Source of the DNA: Porphyrobacter sp. ULC335
Lineage (GTDB): Bacteria > Pseudomonadota > Alphaproteobacteria > Sphingomonadales > Sphingomonadaceae
Assembly: GCF_025917005.1 (NCBI RefSeq)
Contig: NZ_CP078091.1
Span: 1,550,001 to 1,614,000, forward strand
Length of the DNA stretch: 64,000 bases
Reading direction: 5' to 3'
The notes beneath the pieces are model-generated. The model searched no databases. It saw only the letters and a program-made list of their open reading frames with translations, and was not told where the DNA came from. This document shows, one piece after another, positions 43,322 to 50,699 of this stretch. The position numbers and the translations under genes are program-made. Within the stretch, counting starts at the first letter, position 1. Every line of letters starts with the position of its first letter.

Positions 43322-45849
43322 CACTCAGGCCCTTCGGTCAGCTTGGTGAAGGTCAGGAACTTGTCAGGCGCCACGCGGATCGCAGCGCCAGTAGGGCAGG
43401 CACGCACGCAGGCCGGGCCGCCGTCGATGCCCGAGCACATATCGCACTTGATCGCTTGCTTGGCCTTCTGTCCGCCTTCCTTTTCGGCGGCCTTCTTGCG
43501 CCAGCCATAGGGCGCCTCGCCCGGGCCTGGGCCGCTGCCGAATAGCATCCATTGCAGCAGGCTCGGCTTCTTGGGCGGCTTCGCATCCATGCGGATCACG
43601 CCGTAGGGGCAGTTGCGCTGGCAATTGCCGCAGCCGATGCAGGTTTCATCGATGAACACTTCGCCGTCCGGCCCGCGCTTGATCGCGTTGGGCGGGCAAT
43701 CGGCCATGCAGTGCGGGTGTTCGCAATGGCGGCATGACGTCGGCACGTGGAGGTGGGCGTAGGTCTTGCCCGCCTCGCGGTCCAATCGTGAAAGGCCGTC
43801 GTGGCTGTCGGCGCAGGCCTTTTCGCAATTGTCGCAGCCGATGCACAGTTTCTCGTCGATCAGCAGCACGTCGGTCGCTTCGCCGATGCCGTTGTCGACG
43901 AGGAACTGCGCGGTCTTGGAATAGAGATCGACCGCGCCCGAGAAGTTGTCCTTCTGCCCTTCGATGAAGGCATTGGTAGCGCGGCGGCCTGCCATGTCGG
44001 TCATTGCCCGTTCGCGCAGGGCAGGGTTCTTCGCCAGCAGGTCGAGGAAACCTTCCCCCGGCAGACGGATCACTTCGGATTTGATCGCGGCCTTGACTGT
44101 GGCGGTGCGCAAGCTGCCGTCGATCACCGCCATTTCGCCAAAATAGGACCCGGCGGGCAGGTAGGACAGGAACACCGGGCGTTCGCCAATCGCCTTTTCG
44201 ACGATCATTGACCCGCGCCGGATGATGAACACGTCCTTGTCGTCCGCGCCTTCGGTGACGACCACCTCGCCCGCGCGCTTTTCCTCGACCTTGGCGGTCT
44301 CCACCAGCGGGGCGATATCATCGCGGGTGAGGCCCGATCCGAACATCTGGAGCAATTGGCGCTCGATCGAAATGCGCTGGATCGCGGCCTTGGCGCTCGG
44401 CACCTGCGATTGCAGCTTCAGCGCGGCAAGGCGCGAGATTTCGACCACGATGGTGTCTTCCGCCGCGCGGATCGTCGCCCCGCGCCTGCGGCCGGAGATG
44501 AGGCCCACCTCGCCGAAGATCGATCCTGCCTCGATGGGGATGGTGATCGAAGGATCAGCCGGATTGACCTCCACCGCGACCGATCCGCTGGCGATGCCGA
44601 ACAGTGATGATCCGGGCGCATTGCGTTCAAAGATCACCTCGCCCGGGCTGAAGAACTTCGCCTCGGAATCGAGCATGAACTCGCGCATCTGCAAGGGATT
44701 CATGCCGTTCAGGATGCCGACCTTGGCGCGCAGGAATTCGAGCCATTCCTCGGTGCTGCGATTGCCCGGCAATCCTGCAAATTTGGCGGCGATGATCGGC
44801 TCGTCGGCAGGCTTGAGGTCGGTATTGCCGTTGATGAACTCGATGACGTCGTGGCCCTGGTTCATGCAATGCTTGATCAGCGGATAGCCCGCCAGCGCGC
44901 CGATCACGAAGATGCCGGGCGCGGTGCTTTCGAACACGGGGGAAAGCTTGGGGAAGGCGCCGCGATCCTCGCTGGTGAATTCGATCCCGCATTCTTCGAC
45001 AAAGGCGCGCGGCGGGGCAGAGCCGATGCGGGCGATGATCCGGTCGCAGGGGATGCGCAGTTCCCCGTCGCGGGTGGTCAGCGTGATGAAGCCGGGCTCG
45101 ATCGACTTGGTCTCGCTCTCGGTGCGGATGGTGAGCTTGCCCGCCTCGTGATCGGCGTTCAGCGCCTTGACGTTGGCGTCCTTGGCGGTCGGGAATTCGG
45201 TGCCGCGGTTGAGGATCGAGACGGTGTTGCGCTGCGCCGGGTCTTCGGCGAGGCCGCGCGCGTTCTCGATCCCCGCATCCCCGGTGCCGACGATGACGAT
45301 ATGCTCGTCGACATACTCGGCCGGATCATCCAGCTGGTACTGGACGTGCGGCAGGTCTGCGCCGGGGCAGCGCATCCGGTTGGGATTGCCCTGCGTGCCG
45401 ATGGCGAGGATGACGTTTTCCGCCATCACCACCTCGCCATTGGTCAGTTCGATGGCATAGGGCGGGGCGCAGCGCTGGATCTCGCGCACCGATTTGGTGC
45501 CATCGCGCGCGCGCACCACGATCTGCTGGATGCTGCCGGGGATCGGGTCGCCGGTGCCGCGGATCGCCTTTGCCTCGGCCATGTATTTCACATTGACCTT
45601 GTGGCCTTCGATCTGCTCGTCCCAAATCCCGAGGATCGCCTCGCGCTTGCCTGCCTCGAAATCGATATCGCTGCGCAGCACCAGATTGCTGGGCGTCGCC
45701 ATGACGTGCTTGCCCTTCTGGTACTTGTAGATCGTGTCAGAGAGGTGATCGGTCTTTTCGAGCAGCACATGGCTCAACCCCGATGCCGCCGCACGCGCAG
45801 CTGCACTGAGGCCCGCAGGCCCGGAGCCTATGATCGCAACCTTGAACAT
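43321..45849 (-). CDS. FAD/NAD(P) oxidoreductase with two cyclic-nucleotide-binding domains and four [4Fe-4S] motifs
   Basis: 842 aa, cytoplasmic. Residues 1-330 are a two-dinucleotide-fold flavoprotein: FAD motif IIGSGPAGLSAAARAA and NAD(P) motif IVGTGDAGIENA; there is no thioredoxin-reductase CXXC. Two cyclic-nucleotide-binding domains follow (about 385-510 and 515-630), with phosphate-binding cassettes FGEVGLISGRRRGATIRA and FGEMAVIDGSLRTATVKA, both keeping the Glu and Arg needed for cAMP. The C-terminal 180 residues have 16 cluster cysteines in four groups (CIGCDNCEKAC, CRHCEHPHCMADCP, CIGCGNCQRNCP, CDMC with CVRACP), like HybA/NrfC-type ferredoxins. It probably passes electrons between NAD(P)H and the adjacent b-type cytochrome, gated by cAMP (inferred). 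Confidence 0.92.
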   Translation of the reverse strand: MFKVAIIGSGPAGLSAAARAAASGLSHVLLEKTDHLSDTIYKYQKGKHVMATPSNLVLRSDIDFEAGKREAILGIWDEQIEGHKVNVKYMAEAKAIRGTGDPIPGSIQQIVVRARDGTKSVREIQRCAPPYAIELTNGEVVMAENVILAIGTQGNPNRMRCPGADLPHVQYQLDDPAEYVDEHIVIVGTGDAGIENARGLAEDPAQRNTVSILNRGTEFPTAKDANVKALNADHEAGKLTIRTESETKSIEPGFITLTTRDGELRIPCDRIIARIGSAPPRAFVEECGIEFTSEDRGAFPKLSPVFESTAPGIFVIGALAGYPLIKHCMNQGHDVIEFINGNTDLKPADEPIIAAKFAGLPGNRSTEEWLEFLRAKVGILNGMNPLQMREFMLDSEAKFFSPGEVIFERNAPGSSLFGIASGSVAVEVNPADPSITIPIEAGSIFGEVGLISGRRRGATIRAAEDTIVVEISRLAALKLQSQVPSAKAAIQRISIERQLLQMFGSGLTRDDIAPLVETAKVEEKRAGEVVVTEGADDKDVFIIRRGSMIVEKAIGERPVFLSYLPAGSYFGEMAVIDGSLRTATVKAAIKSEVIRLPGEGFLDLLAKNPALRERAMTDMAGRRATNAFIEGQKDNFSGAVDLYSKTAQFLVDNGIGEATDVLLIDEKLCIGCDNCEKACADSHDGLSRLDREAGKTYAHLHVPTSCRHCEHPHCMADCPPNAIKRGPDGEVFIDETCIGCGNCQRNCPYGVIRMDAKPPKKPSLLQWMLFGSGPGPGEAPYGWRKKAAEKEGGQKAKQAIKCDMCSGIDGGPACVRACPTGAAIRVAPDKFLTFTKLTEGPE

Positions 45850-45969
45850 GCCGTCCGCCTATCCACCCCCCCTTCGGATAGATCGCACCCCGGCCCGCAC
45901 CATACCCCAATCGGCCTCTGACACCAGAGCGAATTGCCCCGTCCTGCCGGGGGTGCTAGCCCTTGGCAT
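45850..45969. promoter_or_regulatory. Divergent promoter region of the flavoprotein operon and the TPR gene
   Basis: A 120-bp gap between divergent starts. It contains an inverted repeat CTATCC/GGATAG around a C-rich loop at 45858-45881. No CRP-type TGTGA-N6-TCACA site was seen. Exact promoter hexamers could not be assigned. Confidence 0.35.
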
Positions 45970-46920
45970 ATGGGACTAGGGGAACAGGCGCCCAAGGGCG
46001 GATCATCAAAGGCGGGCTGGTTCCTGCTGGGCGGGGCATTGCTGCTGGCGGCAGGCTCGATCGGGTATAATGTCTACGAAGGTTCGGGGGGCGATGCCGC
46101 CTCTGCCGTGCCGGGTGATGGCACGGCCACGATCGAGCAATTGCGCGCCGCGGCCGAGGCGTCGAAGGACGATGCCGGGCCATGGAGCGACCTTGCCTTT
46201 GCCTATTTCCAGCAGGGCCAGTTCGGCGAGGCGGCCACCGCCTATCGCCGCGCGCTGGCTATCGCGCCGGACGAGGCGGTGCTGTGGTCGGCGCTGGGCG
46301 AAAGCCTGGTGCTGGCGAGCGAGCGCGACCCGCTCCCGCCCGAGGCTTTGCAGGCGTTCCAGAAGGCGGTTGCTCTCGACGCGGATGATCCGCGCGCGCG
46401 GTATTTCCTCGCGGCCAAGAAGGACATCGACAAGGACCACGAGGGCGCGATTGCCGCGTGGCTCGATCTGCTGGCCGACAGCCCGCAGGGCGCGCCGTGG
46501 GAGGCCGATCTGGTGCGCACGATCGAGCAGGTCGGGCAGATGAACGCAATCGATGTCGCCCCGCGCATTGCCAAGGCGCAAGCGGCCCGCAAGCCTGCAC
46601 TGATCGCGCCCGGATCGGGCAGCGTCGCGGGGGAAGCAGCGTCCTCCACCCTGCGCGGGCCGAGCGCGGCTGACGTGGCCGCGGCGGGCGCGATGAAACC
46701 GTCAGAGCAGCGCCAGATGGCCGAAGGCATGGTCGCGCAGCTCGAAGAACGGCTTCAGAAGGAACCGAAGAACCTCGATGGCTGGGTGATGCTGATGCGC
46801 AGCCGCATGACGCTGGGCGAGCCCGCCAAGGCCAAGGCGGCGCTGGACGCGGCCGTGAAGGCCAATCCGGGCAGCGCGGCGGACTTGCGGGCGCAGGCGG
46901 CGGCGCTGGGGATCAGCTAG
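45970..46920 (+). CDS. TPR protein resembling cytochrome c biogenesis factor CcmI (CycH)
   Basis: 316 aa from the ATG. One transmembrane helix near the N-terminus (about 18-36, WFLLGGALLLAAGSIGY) leads to a periplasmic TPR domain: WSDLAFAYFQQGQFGEAATA, ARYFLAAKKDIDKDHEGAIA, and SPQGAPWEADLVRTIEQV. The last segment is very like the CcmI/CycH tail. Such proteins hold apocytochrome c for heme attachment. A second TPR-like unit is at the C-terminus. It stands apart from other ccm genes but next to operons with 25 predicted heme-c sites, so help in their maturation is a reasonable inference. Confidence 0.75.
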   Translation: MGLGEQAPKGGSSKAGWFLLGGALLLAAGSIGYNVYEGSGGDAASAVPGDGTATIEQLRAAAEASKDDAGPWSDLAFAYFQQGQFGEAATAYRRALAIAPDEAVLWSALGESLVLASERDPLPPEALQAFQKAVALDADDPRARYFLAAKKDIDKDHEGAIAAWLDLLADSPQGAPWEADLVRTIEQVGQMNAIDVAPRIAKAQAARKPALIAPGSGSVAGEAASSTLRGPSAADVAAAGAMKPSEQRQMAEGMVAQLEERLQKEPKNLDGWVMLMRSRMTLGEPAKAKAALDAAVKANPGSAADLRAQAAALGIS

Positions 46921-47479
46921 GGTAAGCGGCGGCTTTCAGGTTTTTGGCTGACAGTGGTGAATGACCGCAAGTGGACGGATTCCGGAATGTCTGCTTCGCG
47001 AACCGCCCGTCACGCCTCCAGCCAAGCTCTGACCCTGTCAAAGTTCCCAGCTTCCATGTCCGCAGCATTGATCGAGGCATGAATTAGCCCAAGGTCGCCA
47101 CAGATTCACCCGGTCGCTGTGTCTGAGGCATGAGGCAACGGTAGGATGTGCCCGCCTGGCTTGTGGGGCTTGTCGCATTCGAGATTTCGCAACTATGGCT
47201 CGGCACTGGCCACCGTATCCGGGTCGTGGCCATCGAAGTCGCCTTGGTCGCACCGTGGAGCCGCTCCATTGGCGAGGGCAAGTGCACCAGCCCCGGTTCC
47301 CGATCAGCGCAAAGGCGCCGCCGGGTCTGCGGGTTCGCGAGCGGTACCACAGGTCAAGCAAACACAGCGCGGCCCGTGCGTTGGCACTCTCTCCAGAGCC
47401 ATGAGGTCAGAAGCGGTCGGTGAGGCCGTTCTGCCGTGGCGGCCGCTGTCGGTGCCAACGACGATTTGCGACCAAAGCG
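46921..47479. other. Gene-poor stretch with possible decayed coding remnants
   Basis: 559 bp without a supportable gene. Open frames here overlap on both strands and show no motif. On the minus strand a short frame at about 47015-47105 reads GDLGLIHASINAADMEAG and ends WLEA, which looks protein-like but is only about 31 codons long, so it may be the tail of a dead gene. No tRNA, no insertion-sequence ends and no terminator were recognised. The stretch marks the border between the cytochrome cluster and the puc locus. Confidence 0.4.
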
Positions 47480-47998
47480 TCAGCCACCAGCAGTATTTGC
47501 AATCGCTGCAAACAGCGCCAGCACCCCGCCGCTCAGACCAGCCAAGGCCGCAAACCTGAGATCGGTGCTGGGGCCGCCGATGGCCGTGCCCGGTGGAGGG
47601 CCGTCAAACATGGTCGCCGCCCACGGCGCAAGAGGCCGGGCCGGTTCGGCCGATGGCGGCGCCGCGCGGAACTGTCCCAGCTTGTCGAAATGGTCGGCAA
47701 GAAGGTAATATGCCGTCACCCGGTGCCGCGAGGTAGAGTCGCTCATCCGCTGGCCAACTGCGCCGATGGCGGAGTCGAGCACGGCGTCCGGATCGGTCAG
47801 GCCGAGCGTCTTCTTGCAGAAATTTTCGCGCACGCGGCGCGTTTCGGCCGGATTGCCGAACGACACCACCGCAGAGTCGCGGGTCTTCAGCGCAACAAGA
47901 CTATGACTCACGATCCCGGCGATCACATCGTTATCGGCATTGGGTACATAGCGCTTGACGTCGTCCGCCCAGTCGATGGCTGGGGCTGCATTGGACAT
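47480..47998 (-). CDS. DUF2853 family protein with C-terminal hydrophobic tail
   Basis: 172 aa. A perfect AGGAGGT precedes the ATG. Residues 10-110 follow the DUF2853 pattern: VKRYVPNADNDVIAGIVSHS, then VRENFCKKTLGL, and SRHRVTAYYLLADHFDKLG. The function of the family is unknown. Beyond the usual domain there is a Pro/Ala linker and a C-terminal hydrophobic segment (AALAGLSGGVLALFAAIANT), suggesting a tail anchor. It is divergent from the pucB leader region, 536 bp away. A link with the light-harvesting genes is suggested only by position. Confidence 0.75.
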   Translation of the reverse strand: MSNAAPAIDWADDVKRYVPNADNDVIAGIVSHSLVALKTRDSAVVSFGNPAETRRVRENFCKKTLGLTDPDAVLDSAIGAVGQRMSDSTSRHRVTAYYLLADHFDKLGQFRAAPPSAEPARPLAPWAATMFDGPPPGTAIGGPSTDLRFAALAGLSGGVLALFAAIANTAGG

Positions 47999-48534
47999 AT
48001 CGACCTCCTTCGCTCCGTTAAGGAGCCCATTGTTGTCGATCCCGCGGGCGTTCTAGCAGAGGTTGGGTGCAAGCCCAAATCTTTCTCGCACCTCCACATT
48101 CATTCTGCATCGCCAGAGACCCGGATGGGCTCCGCTCTCGGCTTGCTGCAGCCCAACCTGCGGCCGGACCGGCTATCGTCTGGCGCAGCGCATGATGATT
48201 GATAAAAACGTAACGCCGACAGGCGCTCGTCCACTCCCGATCGTCCCGTGAGACCACCGCCGGATCGACCAGGACCCCTTGGGAATGCGTAATCTTGGGC
48301 AACTTTTCTTGACAACAAAATATGTTAGTCAAAGTTGACGTTTGTCCTGAAAAATGCAACATTCAATCTGCATTAGGCCGCTTACCCGACTCGATGCCTA
48401 TGGCCGTATTTTGCTATTTCCTGATGCGGTTCATGGAGAATTCCACATCCACGCTAATTGCATCCCAAGGGAACAAGGCTGGGGTCATTACCGAGTTTCC
48501 GCGAATGCCGTAACCGATCAAGGAGGTTCGCCAC
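47999..48534 (+). promoter_or_regulatory. pucBA upstream region
   Basis: 536 bp with no supportable gene. An AT-rich patch at 48305-48370 holds TTGACA at 48309 and the palindrome GTCAA-AG-TTGAC at 48328-48339. The same patch contains TGT-N12-ACG at 48323-48340, one base off the PpsR/CrtJ motif TGT-N12-ACA. A long leader follows to the AAGGAGG ribosome site at 48520-48526. PpsR control is a reasonable guess for photosynthesis genes; no perfect box was found. Confidence 0.4.
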
Positions 48535-48690
48535 ATGGCAGGTGATGACACAATGGTTTACCCAACAGGGCTGACGGAAGCGCAGGCCCTGGAAATCAAC
48601 GACGGGCTGAAATGGGGGACGCGGATTTACTTCGGCATCGCCGTTGCCGCTCACATTCTGGCGTTCGTTTTGACGCCGTGGCTCAAGTAA
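48535..48690 (+). CDS. pucB: Light-harvesting complex beta subunit (LH2-type)
   Basis: 51 aa. One membrane helix (about residues 27-47, TRIYFGIAVAAHILAFVLTP) with the His of AAH that ligates bacteriochlorophyll, and the beta-chain start LTEAQALEINDGLKWGTR with the conserved Glu-rich polar part. It ends in TPWLK. A strong AAGGAGG lies 8 bases before the ATG. It is followed by the alpha subunit after 13 bases. Read with its partner this looks like an LH2 (B800-850) antenna rather than LH1; the beta sequence alone would not decide that. Confidence 0.9.
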   Translation: MAGDDTMVYPTGLTEAQALEINDGLKWGTRIYFGIAVAAHILAFVLTPWLK

Positions 48691-48703
48691 GGGAGGCCAG
48701 ACG

Positions 48704-48886
48704 ATGAAAGAAGGTCGGATTTTCCTCTATGTCAGCCCGAATGTGATCATTCCGATCATGTTCCTCGTTCTGGTGCTGGCGTCGCTCGCGGTCCATTACT
48801 CCATTCTCAGCAACACGACGTGGTTTGCTGATTTCTGGCAGGGTGCCGCTGTTACTGCCGAGGCTGCTGCAGCACCGGCTGTCTAA
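48704..48886 (+). CDS. pucA: Light-harvesting complex alpha subunit (LH2-type)
   Basis: 60 aa, preceded by GGGAGG. The N-terminus MKEGRIFLYVSPNVIIPI and the helix with VHYSILSNTTWFADFWQG match the PucA pattern (H-x-A/S-ILS-x-TTWF-x-x-YWQG of LH2 alpha chains). The His ligates bacteriochlorophyll and the TTWF/WQG end is the LH2-type periplasmic cap. An Ala-rich tail follows. It pairs with PucB in the inner membrane to form a peripheral antenna ring. A hairpin (GCAGGC/GCCTGC, about 48892-48919) and a terminator follow. Confidence 0.9.
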   Translation: MKEGRIFLYVSPNVIIPIMFLVLVLASLAVHYSILSNTTWFADFWQGAAVTAEAAAAPAV

Positions 48887-48963
48887 GGCACAGCAGGCCC
48901 GCAGGTGCCTGAGGCCTGCACATTCCATCCCGTCCGCAAGGGCGGTGTGGACCACCCAATAGG

Positions 48964-48997
48964 AAAGACCCGGCCCGCAAGCGCCGGGTCTTTCTTT
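48964..48997 (+). terminator. Rho-independent terminator after pucBA
   Basis: Eleven-base arms AAAGACCCGGC and GCCGGGTCTTT with an eight-base loop, followed by CTTT. It lies between the convergent pucA and pucC genes and could serve pucBA; the A-rich left side could also serve pucC in the opposite direction. Confidence 0.85.
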
Positions 48998-49085
48998 ATG
49001 TGCCGCAGACACGGGTGCCGCCGGAAGCCGAAGCCGACCAGACAACGCGCAACCGGCGCGCCCTCAGACGCATTGGCGGAATTGC

Positions 49086-50528
49086 TCAGACGCGCGGCAG
49101 CAGCCCGGCCTGTTCCTGCGGGCGGTGCAGCAGCGGCACCATGATGATCAGCGCCGCAGCCAGCAGGACCAGTTCCAGCACATAGACCAGAACATAGCCG
49201 GAGATCGCCGGGGGCCATCCTTCCATGATCACAAGGCCGCGGGCTAGGTCGCGCACCACGCCGCCAATCGCCGCGCCTGCTCCGGCCGCCGTTGCCTGAA
49301 CCGCGCCCCATGCCCCCAGCGCCATGCCGACCTGCCCCTTTGGCGCATCGCGCATCGTGGCGGTCAGCGTGCCGTGGCCGAACAGGCCGGCGCCGCACCC
49401 GATCAACAGGACGCCGACCGAAAACAGCGAGACCGATTGGATCGGCGCTGCGACAATGATCATCGCAAAGCCGGGAAGGCCCATCAGTGCGCCCGCCCCC
49501 GCCAGCCTGACCGGATCGCTGCCCCGGCTGAGGATCTGCGATGCGATCGTGAAGCCCACCAGGCTGCCCCCCGCCAGAATCGCGGTCAGCCGCGTTGTCA
49601 TGCCCACCCCGAGGCCGAGCGCCTGACCGCCATAAGGCTCGAGCAGCACATCCGACATGGTGAAGGCCAGCGTCCCGATCCCGATCACGATCAGGCGGCG
49701 CAGCGCCTGACGCTGGACGATGAAGCTGTCCCAACTTTGGCGGAACGACCCGGTCACGGCCGCCGGATCGCTTGGCGGCGGGCTCGAATTGAGTGCCTCC
49801 TGCTTCCATGTGGCGACAAGGTTCAGGAACACGGTGACCACGGCGCAACCCTGGATCACCTGGATCAGCCGCCCGGGGGTGAAATCGGTGAGAAAGGCGC
49901 CGAACGCCAGCGCGGAGACAATCGATCCCAGCAGCAGGCTGACATACATCAGCCCGACAACATTGGCCTGCTGGTCCTCGCGCGCCAGATCGGTGGCAAG
50001 GGCAAGGCCGACCGTCTGCGTGATATGCACGCCCGCGCCGACCAGCAGGATTGCCACCGCCGCGCTGATCTGGCCGATCCATGAAGGCCAGGCCGCCGAT
50101 TGCAGCGCACCGCCGAGCACCAGCAGTGCAAAAGGCATCAGCGCCAGACCGCCGAACTGGATCATGGTGCCGCGAAAGATGAAAGGCACCCGGCGCCAGC
50201 CCAGCGCCGAACGATGCGTGTCGGAACGAAAGCCGATAAGCGCACGAAACGGGGCGACCAGCAGTGGCAGGGCGAGCATTACGCCAACAATCGTCGAGGC
50301 CACTTCAAGCTCGATGATCATCACGCGATTGAGCGTGCCGACCAGAAGGGTCAGCGATATTCCGACCGAAAACTGGATGAGCGAAAGCCTGAGCAGGCGA
50401 GACAGTGGCAGATCGTCACTGGCGGCATCGGCAAACGGCAGCAGCCGCTTGCCCCAGCCCATCCAGAGCGACATCAGCTTTTTGTCAAACCGATTCACTA
50501 CGGGCTTTCGACCTTGAATAATTTGCAC
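49086..50528 (-). CDS. pucC: Light-harvesting complex assembly protein (BCH/PucC family MFS)
   Basis: 480 aa with about twelve membrane helices. The PucC family hallmarks are present: LLRLSLIQFSVGISLTLLVG, TLNRVMIIELEVASTIVGVM, FRALIGFRSDTHRSALGWRR and VPFIFRGTMIQFGGLALMPF. Members of this MFS branch are needed for assembly or bacteriochlorophyll delivery of LH1 or LH2 antennae. It is convergent with pucBA, an uncommon order, since pucC usually follows pucBA on the same strand. It has its own upstream region (50529-50637) with no clear promoter box. Confidence 0.9.
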   Translation of the reverse strand: MQIIQGRKPVVNRFDKKLMSLWMGWGKRLLPFADAASDDLPLSRLLRLSLIQFSVGISLTLLVGTLNRVMIIELEVASTIVGVMLALPLLVAPFRALIGFRSDTHRSALGWRRVPFIFRGTMIQFGGLALMPFALLVLGGALQSAAWPSWIGQISAAVAILLVGAGVHITQTVGLALATDLAREDQQANVVGLMYVSLLLGSIVSALAFGAFLTDFTPGRLIQVIQGCAVVTVFLNLVATWKQEALNSSPPPSDPAAVTGSFRQSWDSFIVQRQALRRLIVIGIGTLAFTMSDVLLEPYGGQALGLGVGMTTRLTAILAGGSLVGFTIASQILSRGSDPVRLAGAGALMGLPGFAMIIVAAPIQSVSLFSVGVLLIGCGAGLFGHGTLTATMRDAPKGQVGMALGAWGAVQATAAGAGAAIGGVVRDLARGLVIMEGWPPAISGYVLVYVLELVLLAAALIIMVPLLHRPQEQAGLLPRV

Positions 50529-50637
50529 CTAACCTTGGTCAACGGCATAAATGCCGCAACTCAGGACCGCAATGGGGGCGACAGCCGAACGGCAGCTTTT
50601 TCCGGCGACCGGCGGAAAGCTGACGCTACGAAAGCGC

Positions 50638-50674
50638 AAAAAGCCCCCGTGCTCATCACAAGCGCGGGGGCCTT
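50638..50674 (-). terminator. Rho-independent terminator of gdhA
   Basis: On the minus strand a stem of GCCCCCG and CGGGGGC closes a loop of about 16 bases and is followed by TTTTT. It starts about 25 bases after the gdhA stop. Confidence 0.85.
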
Positions 50675-50699
50675 TCCGGGTCGCTAAATCAGCGAGGGA

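Noticed and set aside
45850..45969. CRP-type cAMP site ahead of the flavoprotein operon
   Set aside because: No TGTGA-N6-TCACA or close variant was seen in the gap.
47038..47423. Overlapping open frames of about 70-107 codons on both strands
   Set aside because: No motif, Arg/Trp/Ser-rich composition, no ribosome site and mutual overlap; kept only as a possibly decayed stretch.
48060..48534. Perfect PpsR/CrtJ site TGT-N12-ACA in the puc leader
   Set aside because: Only a one-mismatch version (TGT-N12-ACG at 48323-48340) was found, so control by PpsR is not claimed as firm.
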